A stretch of DNA of 64,000 nucleotides, taken from assembly GCA_964036045.1 (NCBI GenBank), contig OZ038379.1, positions 20,236,476-20,300,475 of the forward strand, given 5' to 3'. Below the pieces are notes generated by a model. The model was not told where the DNA came from and did no database searches. It saw only the letters and a list, made by a program, of their open reading frames with translations. Shown here one piece after another: positions 12,110 to 23,400 of the stretch. A program made the position numbers and the translations under genes. The stretch comes from Eutreptiella sp. 'Long Island Sound 2002' (taxonomy: Eukaryota; Euglenozoa; Euglenophyceae; Eutreptiales; Eutreptiaceae). Each line of letters begins with the position of its first letter. The first letter of the stretch is position 1.

Positions 12110-13563
12110 GCCCCCTCCTTAGAGCAAACCCTGGGGGGGGCTCGATAACGCCCAAGCATGGCAGCGGGTACCCAGGACCATCCCCTGAAGGGGGGGGGGG
12201 TGTCACATCCTCACTTCAGGCCAATCTGCGGGTTAGGTTGCCCATCGCGATCCCACGGTAAAACAGGTATGATGCTGTAACTGTTAGCAACTGCAAGTAT
12301 AGTATCAAGTATCAAGTCCCGGGTCCTGGCGGCGATTGTTCGGCATCCAAAGGACCCGTTAACCCATACCAGGCGCACCGGGTGCCGGCTGCTACGGTCA
12401 CTACCACAGTGGCAGTGGCATACACGGCCAACATAGGCGTCACACGACGACCGAGGTGGTCCCACAGGTTGAGAGCGACCACAAAGACCCATCAGGCTAC
12501 CCCAAGCTTCCCAAGGCCCGCCGGCTGGGGGAGAGTCCCCACGGGTCCTTCCTCGGGCGCACCATGTCCATATCCACGACGCGAGTCCAGAGTGGTACAG
12601 CCGAGCGAGCTCCTCCTTAAGGGATCGGGCGTCAAGGCCGTCTTTTCCCTCGCCCTATTACCACGAAGGCCATACATGAGGGAGTCCTCATGCAGTGTGG
12701 GGGGAGGCGTCGACTCCTCAAACCACCAGTTTCCCAGGCAAACCTTCCCCATCCGACTGCAAGTGCGTCTGCGAGTCGGCAGGTCTACACTGGGACTGAC
12801 AGTGGCAGACCGCTGGGAGTGTAGTCAGGCAATTGGGCTTCCCGCCTGGCGCCATCAGGATCTCCACATCACAGCGAATAGGGCACACGGTATCACGGTC
12901 ACTCAAACAGAAGAATCTGTACTTAGGTACTGGTCCAGGCTGGACCTTAAGTAAAAGCATGTAAACGGCGACTCAGGGCGCCATCGTATTCGATTCGCAT
13001 CCCATCAGGGGGAAAACAGTCCACACTTCAGTGATGGGCTGACATACAGATGCACATATCCTGGGGAACAGAAAGACAAGCAATAAGCGGGGTAATAGGC
13101 GTGTAAACACACTCTGGACAGAGCGCCAAACCACGCCCTGGTTAGGATAAGGCATGTGCAGGAGGGTGGACAGGAAAACGCCTGAGTTCAGGCCATATAT
13201 GGTCGCGACACACGTAGACTGGTCTGGACCCCGCAAGTGCCATGGGACCAGACCACACACTCAAAAATTGCAATGCCGATGACAGCGGCATCCGTTGCGC
13301 AACGTCGTATGGGCTTCAAGGCCCCAAGAGCTCAGAAAATGTGAAGGTCAGTCGCCCTACCTGGTTTCCCAAGGATTCAGCAGGGGGGGGAGTGACGAAT
13401 AGAAGTTGAAGAGAGGGGCCATCCTCCTCTGGATTCAGCAGGGGGGGTATATGGCCACTCTGATGGCAGGTCACCGAAAGATGTAAGAGAGCAAGCAAGT
13501 AAGGGACGATCCGTCGGCCTCACAAGCGCTCATAATGCATCAGGGGAGAGCTCAGGGCACTGA
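12110..13563 (-). other. Element C 3' untranslated region and polypurine tract
   Basis: No gene seen. On the minus strand, AAGGAGGGGGC (plus 12120-12110) abuts the 3' LTR and is the polypurine tract that would prime plus-strand DNA. The rest corresponds to 54646-56059 of element D. It has long G runs (around 12187 and 13381) and a repeated GGATTCAGCAGGGGGGG (about 13373 and 13432). An antisense frame at 12382-12954 has no recognisable domain. Confidence 0.75.
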
Positions 13564-16500
13564 TCAGGCGCCCCTGGCTGCAATCGCCCGGGTGAGTGCT
13601 GCCAAGTCCGAGACATGGATCTTGGTCTTTTGCTTGCGGATGTACTCCATGAATGGAGTATTGACCCGCGGCACGAACGAGGAGACGGGTTCCCAGGTGT
13701 CGTGGGACGGCCCATAGCCTCGCCAACGAACCTTGAACTCCAGGCCTCCGGGTGCCGAGGCGTTCGGACGCTGGGCCAGGATCTTCTCGACTGTATAGTC
13801 GTCCTGCTCAGCATAGTCGTCGTCCGAATCTGCCTCATGTCTGGCATAGTCCAGGGACACATGTCGGCCATGGAGTTGACTCTCGTGGCGCTCCCGGAAC
13901 TGTCCGTGACCCACCTTGATGCGGTAGGTGTCCTCACCTATCCTGCGGACCACCTCTCCGGGTGTGAACCAGGTTTTGGTGCGGTGGGTGCCCATAGGGC
14001 GGGGTCTGATCACCCAAACCGGGTCTCCCACCCTGAAGTTCTGCACTGTCGAGCTCGGGGCGGACTTCTGACGCTCAGCATGCTCCTTCTCGAGCTGCTG
14101 GCGGATGTCCCGCGCCGTTTGCTCTTGCCGCGCGAAGAATTCCTTGGCGTCCATGGCCATGCCATCACCCGACAAGGGAAGTCCCCGACCAAGGGGGTCC
14201 CTGCCGAACAGAATCTGGTGAGGGGACAAACCACCCGGCGTGGGGGTGTCATGATGGGCCTTCAATGCGGGCCACATCTCCTCAAACCAGTTCCGACGTG
14301 GATTGGTGATGTGAATCTTGCGCAGCTTCTCGAACAGCTGCCGTCCAGCCACTTCAGCACGGCCGTTAGACCGGCTGAGATAGGCGACGCTCTTGGCATG
14401 ACGTATCCCCATGAGGGAACACATAGCCTTGAACCAGCCACCAGTAAACTGGGGCCCTCGGTCACTGCAAATGGTGCGGGGGATGTCAAAGACGGTCAGC
14501 CAATGACGAATCATCATGACTGCCACTTCCTTGGCAAGCAACCCCTTTTTGCGTGCCGGAACGGCTACTACGTAGCCACTGTGGCGATCCACACAAAGAA
14601 CCACACAGTCAAAGGTCTCCTTGCCAATGTGCACTTCCGGCATGGAGAAGACGTCCATGGCCACGCTCTCCATGGGCTGGTCAGGAACCGGGGTCCATTG
14701 GGCTTCCCCCTTGACGTTCCGGTTATCGGGATTGCAGGCCTGACAGACCGAGCAACCCTTCCTGACCTTCTTGATGGCGGTGTAGAGAACGATATGGTTG
14801 ATCTCGAACCGGCGTTGCATGTCAAGGGCTTGCTTCTTGACCCCTGGGTGCAGCATGTGGTGGTGCCAAGCTTCACACAGCTCGAGCACCCGGGACTCCG
14901 GTACTAGCAGCTTACCATTCCGGTAGAGCTTGCCATCTTCCTCAGTCAGCCCCTTTGGCCACTTCTGCCCGTCATCAGGGTCGGTCACAGCCCTATATTC
15001 GGCCGCAAAGGCCTCAGACTTAGCGTAGTCGTCGGTCCAGTCGTCCTGGAGGCAGGATTCAGGGAAGAGGTGCTTGTCGGACTCAGCTCCCTCAGGGGCG
15101 AGTACTCTGACCGCTCTGCCCATCCTCATTCCGAGGGGGGCATCCGCAGCCATGACGACGAAGCATTTAACACCCTCCTCCTCCATCAGGCGCTCCATTT
15201 CAATGATCCTCTTGGCCTCAGCGGTCTCAGCCTCATCGCCATGGGCAGAGATATCCGTCATGCCCTTGCTGGCGGGATAGGCCGACCTGCTGAGACAGTC
15301 CGCCACGGTGTTATCCTTTCCAGGAATATACACAACCGTGAGGTCGAACTTGGCCAAGGTCTCATGCCATCTTGCCCGTCGGGAGGCGGGACCAGAGGGG
15401 GTGTCCACGTGCTCCTTGTGCCACGACTGCAGACTCTGATGGTCGGTGCAGACGGTGACGGGATGGAGGGCTATGTACCCAGCCCATTTCCTGAGAGCCA
15501 TGACGATGGCATACGCCTCCTTTTCACGGGGCGTCCACGTCCGTCTCTGGCCTTCCGCCAGGACTCGGCTCCAGAAGGCCACGGGCACGTGCCTCCCATC
15601 GTCAAGCACTTGCTCCAACACAGCGCCTACGGCGTAGTCGGAAGCGTCGGTGCGCAGGACGAACCCTCGGTCGGGATCCACGAGGTGCAGACCCACTGCG
15701 GATAGCAGCGCCTGCTTCATCCCCTCAAAGGCACGGTCGGAATCAGCATCCCAGACCAGAGCCTTCTTGGACCCCTTCTTGGTCTCCTCTCGGTTGCCCT
15801 TGAGCATGGTCGTCATGGGGGCTGCATACTCGGCATACATTTTGATATACCCCGAGTAGTAGTTGCAGAACCCCAGATACGCCCGTAGCTCAGAGACCGT
15901 TTTGGGCTTTCCCCAGTGCTCAATCGCGGCCACCTTGCCAGGTATGGGCTTTCGCTGCCCGTTCCCAACTACGTGGCCAGCGAAGACCACCTCGCTTACC
16001 GCAATGGTGGCCTTGTCACTGCTGCCCGTGAGTTTGTGCCGAACCAGAAGGTCCAGCACTCGAGTCACGTCCCTCTCATGTGCCTCCAGGAGCTCCTCGT
16101 AGCTCATACTGGGGTCCCCGGACGCGATGATTACGTCGTCCACGAAGGGGTCCGCACAGTCACGCACCGGCTCAAGCAGGGTCTCCAGCATCCGCTGAAA
16201 AGCCGCATTGCCGTTGGTAACGCCCATGGGCATCACCTTCCACTGGAGAGGTCCAAGTGGGGTGCTCATGGCTGTGCAGGCACGGGACTCCTCGGCGAGA
16301 GGCATCTGATGATAACCATGTTTCAGGTCAATCACCGTGAAGATCCTCCGCCGGTGTTGTTTTTGCAGCATATCCTCAATGAGGGGCAGCGTATAGCTGT
16401 CGTGCTGCGTTTGGGCGTTTGGGCCGCAGTAGTCGACCACGAGCCGCCACTCCCCTGCCACCTTCTTGGGGACGACGAAGCATGGAGAGGCCCACTCGGA

Positions 16501-17012
16501 GTGGCACGGCTCGAGCCAGCCTCTCTCGATGAAGTCACGGAGGATCTTCTCCATGGCTTCCTTCCTCTCGCCCCTCAGGGCAAACTCCCGGTGTCGATAC
16601 ACACGGGGTCCCTGCTTCAGTCGTATCTTGGCCTCGCCATACGGTCCACGCACCGGTGGGGGAAACACAGGCTTACCGCTGAAGAAGGTATCACCATACT
16701 TCTGCTTCAGCCTGGCCCTCAATGCCTGGATCTTGGGGCAATCGTCGGACTCCGCCTTGGCTTTCCCGGGCACTTGAACCACGGAGCTTACTTGAGGGGT
16801 AGCGACCCCGCTCGGTTTCGGCTCAGGCGGTCTTCCCAGGTGGCCCAAAGGGCCATCTCTGGTCTTGCCTCGGAATAGATCGCCGTAGGTGGGTGGGTTA
16901 CCCCCGATTGGCTCGTCCTGGCTGGAGAGGTGGTCCAGTACCCTCCTTACGAAGGTATCTCCATCATAGGAACCAGAGACGATCGAGTCCACTTCCCACC
17001 AGGCTCTGTCCT
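13564..17012 (-). pseudogene. Element C pol, 3' part: RT, RNase H, integrase, chromodomain
   Basis: Continuation of C pol downstream (on the minus strand) of the E insertion; the frame joins exactly through the GGCCC duplication. RT carries FVDD (plus 16135-16146) and the VDY segment, but two residues differ from element D there (Cys and Pro for Arg and Leu). RNase H follows with TDAS, then the integrase HHCC zinc domain, and the integrase core with Asp, the Asp of SDRGPQF and the Glu of NGRAEV, all retained. A C-terminal chromodomain (about plus 13830-13640, with WRGYG and WEP) would bind methylated histone tails and steer integration. It lacks seven residues present in D before that domain. 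It ends at TGA. Its enzyme motifs are intact, but the gene is split by E and has a premature stop upstream (27390-27392). Confidence 0.93.
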
Positions 17013-17017
17013 GGCCC

Positions 17018-17497
17018 TGTAACGGCAGCAGTGACAGCACTCAATTATACACTGATGTGATCAGAATTTCAATGATTCTCAGATGTACATTAGTGCAGTA
17101 AATTTTCCGTTCTGTTTCATTTTTTCCGTTCGCCGCCAGATGTCGCCTGTGAGCGCGCGTCGAGTCGCATTTGTCTTTTGTGATTTCCCAATCGGATTTA
17201 TTTAAATTATTTCGAATGATTTCACGTCGTGTCATTAGTTGCGATGAATGCGCATTGAGATTCTATGTCTGCTCCATTTTTGTAGACCGGGTTTTCGTAC
17301 TCTTCATATTCCACCATGGAGTTCACTGGACTTACAAGTGCTTCGCATATGTCGCTCCCAGAGGCTGGGTATGGGTCCGAAGAGGGTTATGTGGGTTCGG
17401 AGATATCAGTGGCAGTGTCGGGCGTTACGACCCCTGGGGCATCAAGGCTACAGGCTTCGCAGTCACAACAAAGATCAACCACTATGCAGCGGTTACA
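17018..17497 (+). repeat. Element E 5' LTR
   Basis: A 480-bp copy of 26810-27289 with ends TGTAAC and GTTACA. The gag ATG lies inside it at 17316 (context ACCATGG), so R/U5 doubles as coding sequence. A minus-strand 64-codon frame is a shadow. Confidence 0.96.
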
Positions 17498-20482
17498 TGG
17501 TAGCAGAGGAAATCATGACTCTGCTTCTGGAATCTCCACTGATACTCTGAGATCGTCGGACTTTAGCGGGGCTATTACTCCTTCTGGGTCGCTGCGTGTT
17601 CCCCCTGAGGTTACATTCGTAGCATCTCCCCAGCGAACCGAAGATCAACCATCAGAGTGCCCTTACTGTGGCCATAAACATTGGCCTGGTGTTCATACTT
17701 GTGCTGAGTGTTGCATGAACGCCCCATCCAACCTTAAACCCGGTCGAGAATCTCCCTCCTCGAGTGAATCTGGTTCCTCCTCTCAAGCTTTGCCTGATCT
17801 TGAAGACAGCAGCAGCGAAGGAGAGCAGTCTGGTACTGGAATTAGTGGTGATTACTGGGAAAACCACTTCCAGGAGATTTGGAATGAGGAATTCCTGCAC
17901 AGGCAGAATTGGCTGCTGGCAGAGGCGGGCTATCGTGGCCGCCTGAGGGACTGGTTAAGGGCGTCGTGCCAGTTCCTCAGGGACAGCGGCCGGTCGAGAT
18001 TTGACGCCACAATGCAGGAGCAAGAGGACTGGGAGGAGCTGATGGACCAGTTCGACCACCAGGCCGCCGTGATGGTGCAGATGGCCATCATCGCCGAGGA
18101 GAGACGCCAGAATGTGCATCCGCACGCTGGTCCGTCAGGCGTCTGGGGTCGGAACGACGACGGAGTCGACGAAATGAGGTGTGATTCGACACATTCGCAC
18201 CTCTCCAGGGAGCAACTGTCCAAACTCCCCAGCTCTGCCTCCAGTGTTGACACTTGGGTCGACGAGGTAAGAAGCAGGGGAAAAGGGACAAGATGCCCGT
18301 CCTGTGGTGAATGTGCCAAGGACTGCTCCTGTCGACGCCAGATTTCGTCGCTGGAAAACAAGGTGAAGGAGCTGAAGAAGGACGCCAAGGAGAGAAAGAG
18401 GGATGATGACAGCAAGTGGAAGGAGATGGAGCAGAAGCTGGAGAAGCTTACAAATCTGGTACAAAATCTGAGCACTACTGGGCTCTCTGGACCAGCGCCT
18501 ACAATGGCAAGCCACCCAGCACCTACCTCCTCACCTGCACCCACATCCACGCCTTACGGCGTTCCACATTCTCCAGCACCCCCAGCTTTTACTGGCCACC
18601 ATCCAGCTTTTACTGGAATTTTTGGTATCCCCCCTACTGGATTTGGAAGTCCTATTGGGTTCAATCTGGGTACCGAAGGAGGAGAATCTTCGTCGGGAAA
18701 GTCTGTACTGTCTGTGGGTACTGTTGCGGATATTGATGGAGAAGCAAGGACCACTGTGAAGGAGCGATCCATGGCCTTGAAGAAGGACCGGCAGCAGAAA
18801 GAAAACGAGGCAAAAATCAAAGAAAAGCAGAAGAAATTGCAGGAGATGAGGATGCATCAAGCTCAACCAACGCCGTTCGTGCAGCCCACTGTGGACCAGG
18901 CGTTGCTGGCGGCCGCAATTGCGCAGGCACAGGCAATGGGAGGCGCCGCAGTCAATCCAGTTTTCGTCAATCCGGTCGGCACAGCCACCAACTTCAACCT
19001 GAACCACTTGCTGAACCCTTTGCACATGAGGCTGAGAGGGTCAGTAATGAAGCAGCCGAAGTTCTCAGGACACCCAAATTACTGGGCGTCCTTCGAGAGG
19101 CAGTTCATGGTGTGGCTGCAGACGGAGAAGCTGGACAAGGAGCTCTGGATCCTTGGGCTGATGGACTGCTTGACGGGCAAGCTCAGGGAAAGTACCTACA
19201 ACCTTTATGTCGAAAGACAAAATCAAGGGAACCTCCTGAGCTATGAGGAGTTGTATCGCAGTCTCAAGAAGAAAGGGTCTCGACTACCTGAAGATCATTA
19301 CAGGAACCGTCTGGAGAACTTCAGGGCGATCAAGAAATTATTTCTGGAAGAGATTCAAATTGCAAGGCAAGATTGGGAGTTTTTGGTGCAAGAGGCGGAG
19401 AACTCTGGAGAAGGACTTTCTGAAGGCGAAATGAAGAAGATGCTCCTGAGCAAGCTCACGCCGGAGACCAAGCAGAAGATCAGGGACTCTCAGGCGGACC
19501 AAAAAGTCCTGGGCAACTGGGTTGAAGTCCGAGGATTACCAGAAACTATGGGAAAAATCGCTGTTCGTGAGTTGCTACACTCTATCAGTGCTACTGGATT
19601 GAAGGATATCACTATTCGTGAGGGCAGATGGAGAGTTGGTTTCCACGATTCTGAGCAGTCGGAGTTTTTCTGCAGCATGGTGGATGGAAAAGTGAAGTAT
19701 AAGGGAACAGTTTTGAAGGTACGACCGTGGATCTTCAGTTATGGAGTCGAGCAGATCTGGGACCAACTTGAAAAGTATGCAAACTTAGACAGCAGAAGTC
19801 CCAGGATGCACATGGCTTCGGAGGCAAGGTCAACGCCGTTGGTGAGAAGGGATGCTCTGTGTGCATTGCCCTTGGAAAAGAAGGTCGAGCGGCGACTCAC
19901 ACGACCGCAGATCACAGGTGGACGCCCTCAGATCTCAAGACAATTCAGTCCAAAATGGATGGAAAGGGAAATTCTCCCAAAAATCCCCAGCAGGATGGAG
20001 CACGAGATGCTCACCAGCATGGAAGGGGAAAGGGTAAAGGGCAGTCGGAAGGAAAGAACAGAGACTGGACACCGAAAGATTACTCGCAGCAAGGCGGAGA
20101 TCCAAGCGACTCAAGATGGACCGGTGCTGGTGGAAAAAATGGTGGAAAAAATGGCCAAAAAGGTGGAAATGGCAAGGGAAAGTCCGGGAATCAAGATGAT
20201 TCCAAGGTGAATGGCAACCCCCTGTACGCGGAGACGCCAGCGAACAAGACCTTCGGCAACAACAAGGATACTGGAGGTCGAGGCAAGGGCAGATCCAACG
20301 AATCCAACCCCAATTCCAACACCTCCAACAACAAAGGTCAAGGTGGTAAAAAAGGTGGTGGTGGAAAATCATTTGGTGGTCGTGGACGTGGAAAAGGAGT
20401 GAATGCTGTCGAAGCAGGAGAAGAATGGGTTGACGAAGGACAAGTACAAGACGTACAGCCAAACGAAGAAGAAGAATGGCAA
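17316..20482 (+). CDS. Element E gag, with RRM-like domain; one frameshift
   Basis: Gag beginning at an ATG inside the 5' LTR. Domains: a Cys/His cluster (CPYC...HTCAEC, nt about 17660-17720); an acidic helical region; a second Cys cluster (CPSCGECAKDCSC, about 18295); a coiled coil (about 18355-18470); a Pro-rich linker; a capsid-like domain (about 19020-19500). At 19515-19730 an RRM-like fold is suggested by a VEVRGLP strand and a WRVGF strand. Then come a CxxC...H...H finger and a basic Gly/Lys/Asn tail. The tail is in frame 2, whereas the N-terminal part is in frame 0. Loss of one C in the CCC at 19800-19802 explains the shift. The restored frame reaches TAG 20483. Two extra Cys motifs and an RRM-like domain are unusual for an LTR gag. 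Confidence 0.8.
17498..17509 (+). other. Element E primer-binding site (initiator tRNA-Met type)
   Basis: TGGTAGCAGAGG starts at the first base after the LTR. It is complementary to CCUCUGCUACCA, the 3' end of AGCAGAG-type initiator tRNA-Met. The gag frame reads straight through it. Confidence 0.85.
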
Positions 20483-20485
20483 TAG
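20483..20485 (+). other. In-frame UAG between gag and pol of element E
   Basis: Context CAA UAG GGA. The same frame (positions 2 mod 3) continues open on both sides, so suppression of one codon would yield Gag-Pol. The UAG-GGA context resembles the murine leukemia virus gag-pol readthrough site. Confidence 0.65.
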
Positions 20486-23400
20486 GGAAGCCAACTTGAC
20501 CCAAATCCCAACACTGGGGTTGAGTGGCAGGAGACAAAACCCATCAGGGTAGTTGGGGCGGTGGATGGACGCTGCTGGGACCGGCTAGCGCGCTCCTCTG
20601 GCCTCCTGTACCCTGCCTGGGTCCTCAGCGCTGTCCGGCGAGGCAAGCAGCGCCAGTTTGTCTGCTGGATCCAGGTCAGATCGACGGATGGTAAGGTTAA
20701 ACTTGCCAGATGTCTGATCGACAATGGTTCAGAGGTGAACCTGGTGAGGAAAGGCTTTCTGCAGGAGGATGAGACGAAGATGTCCTCCACCCCTGTCCAG
20801 CTGGAGGGAGTCAGCGGACATCGCCTTGACGGTGGCGACAGAGAGGCAGAATTGGCGGTCAGATTGGTGAAACAATCAGTCTGGAGTGTGGAAGAGACGG
20901 TCACTGAGGAGTGGTTTGCTGGAAAATTCTATGAGGCCAGCATAAAGTACGATTTATTCTTGGGTCAACCATGGCTTCACGCTCATCGTGTGTCGCCCAT
21001 GGGACACAGGACGTGCTTCCTCCAGGATCCGTCGACCAGCGACCCGTCCGACCTGTATTATCTGCACCCATATACCAAGAGTATCCACCAATTCAAGGAG
21101 AGAAATAAGCTGCATTTTCAGCAAGATGGGCAGGAATGGACAGGGAATCAAGAAGATTTCGACGAAGAAAAGGTGGATTCGTTGAACAGCAAGAAGTGCA
21201 AGTCAGTTTGCTATCGAGTCGTCGACAAATGGCGGGACATTCTGGTGGATTATTTCGAAAAGAACCACAATTTTCGTCCTGAAGTTGATGCTTTTGCAAA
21301 CAAAAAGAATAAAAGATTTCCGAAGTTCTACGACGATGCCTGGAGTGAGGACTGGTCTGAACCTCTTTGGATCAATCCGCCCTTCGACGTTTTTCCTCGT
21401 GTGGTGCAGAAGCTGAAGCAATCCGGCGCAAAGGCGATTTTAATTGTCCCCAATGGGCCAAGACAAGAGTGGTTCAAGGACATTATGGACATTTCTATCG
21501 ACATTGTCGAGCTACCTCACAAGGGATTGAAGCTGTATTGCGAAGACAATGGCAAGCCTTTGCCACAGCGTTCGTGGAGCACGTTGGCGTGCTTAGTTGA
21601 CGGGAATCTGGGAGATTGTTGGCAAGATGACAGTGAAATGGGAACAGAAGAGGTTATCTCAAATTCCTCAAGAATCGACGAAATTGAGGTGGATGAAGAC
21701 GATCGAGAGCGGAATCCCGACGTATCGTCGCGGAAGGAGGGAAGGACAATCGGCGTCCCTCAAGAGAACGCCTCCATCCATTACAATTCGTCCCCATCAG
21801 ACAAGAATCAAGCCAAAAGAGTCAAGATTTCAAGTAAGAATGAAGACAAATCTCCAAGAATCTCGCCTGAATTGACAGGAATGAAGCTGAATTCGTCCGA
21901 CCATCCCTTCAAGACATTTGTGGACCCCTTTCATTGGTGGGATCCCACGGAGGAGCGAGCTCAGGTGAGCTTCATCCGCCAGCAATGCGACGAAGAAGTT
22001 TGGAATGAAGTGGCCAAGAACATGAGACCACGACCAACAATTCGCAAATTGGTGGACATAATGTCGGTGATTAAATGTGGGAATCAGGTCGACGGAGACA
22101 AGATATCTGCAAGAAGGGACGCAGTGTTCGAAGATTATCAAGATGACGTGCTGAGTGGGAAGTTGTGGAAAAACCCCCCAATTCGATGTGAAAATGGGGA
22201 AGCCAAGATTGACATAATCGAAGGCTCAAAGGTGCACAAACAATGTCCATTCTATCTCCACGGCACCAAAGCAGATGCCCTGCGAAAGATTATTGAGCGC
22301 AATCTCTATGAGTTCGGTTGGTTGGAGGGCTGCATGAGTTCTGAGTGGTGTTCAGCACCATTTACTGTGCCAAAACCCCCACCTGCTGACCAATCCAGCA
22401 TAGATGCTTGGCGTCTAGTGGTGGATTACAGAGCCCTGAATGCCGCCACAGTACCAGACGCGCATCCTCCTCCTCTAATAGAGAAGGAGATCGCTGCGAG
22501 AGCCAAAGGCAAGCTCTTTACTGTGTTGGATTTGCGCCATGGCTTTCATCAAATGCCACTTCGAAAAGAGGACAGGCATTTGACGGCAATGTGCACGCCC
22601 TGTGGCACTGTCCAGTGGACTGTACTGCCGATGGGTCTGAAGAATGCGCCGTCGATGTTCCAGAAGATGATGGAGACTATTTTTTTTTCAGAAGCACAAA
22701 GATCTGGATTTACAAGAATTCTGCAGCATCTACATCGACGACCTTCTGATTGCCACGCCGTTGGGAAAAAACTTTGATGAGTGCCGGAAGTTGCACGAAG
22801 AACAAGTTCGAAAAGTTCTCGAAGTCCTTCGACAAGAGAAGCTCGTGTGTGGACCCAAGAAGGGCAAAATGTTCCTCCAGAGTGTGGAATTTTGTGGCTC
22901 TGTTTTGGAAGATGAGACAAGAAGACCAGCCCCAGGAAAAATGGCTGCCCTGCAGCTCTGGGAAAGGCCTAAAACCATCACGCAGCTTCATGCCTTTTTA
23001 GGCTGCTGCAATTACTACCACGAGTTCCTTCCTCTCTACGCCAAGTTCTCTGGTCCATTGACAGAGTTACTGAAGGTCGGCAAAATAGAAGGAAAGAAGG
23101 GATCTCAAGTCAAGCTCAAGTGGACGCCAGAATGTGAAGAGGCATTTACTGGTCTCAAGGAAGCACTGGCAAATGTGGTTACATTAAAGACTCCGTGGTT
23201 GGATGGAAGACCTTTTTATATTCGTACAGACGCCAGTCGTTACGCCATTGGTGCTACGACCGAACAAGTCGACGACGAAGGTCACCATCATCCTCTGGCT
23301 TTCTGGTCTCGCAAGCTTACAACAAGGCAGCGAAATTGGAGTCCAAGGGAACAAGAAGCCTACGCAATCCTTTGTGCCTTACGGCGCTATGAAGGTTGGA

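Noticed and set aside
12382-12954. 190-codon frame in the C 3' UTR
   Set aside because: Antisense to the element, no domain, and not maintained in the matching region of D.
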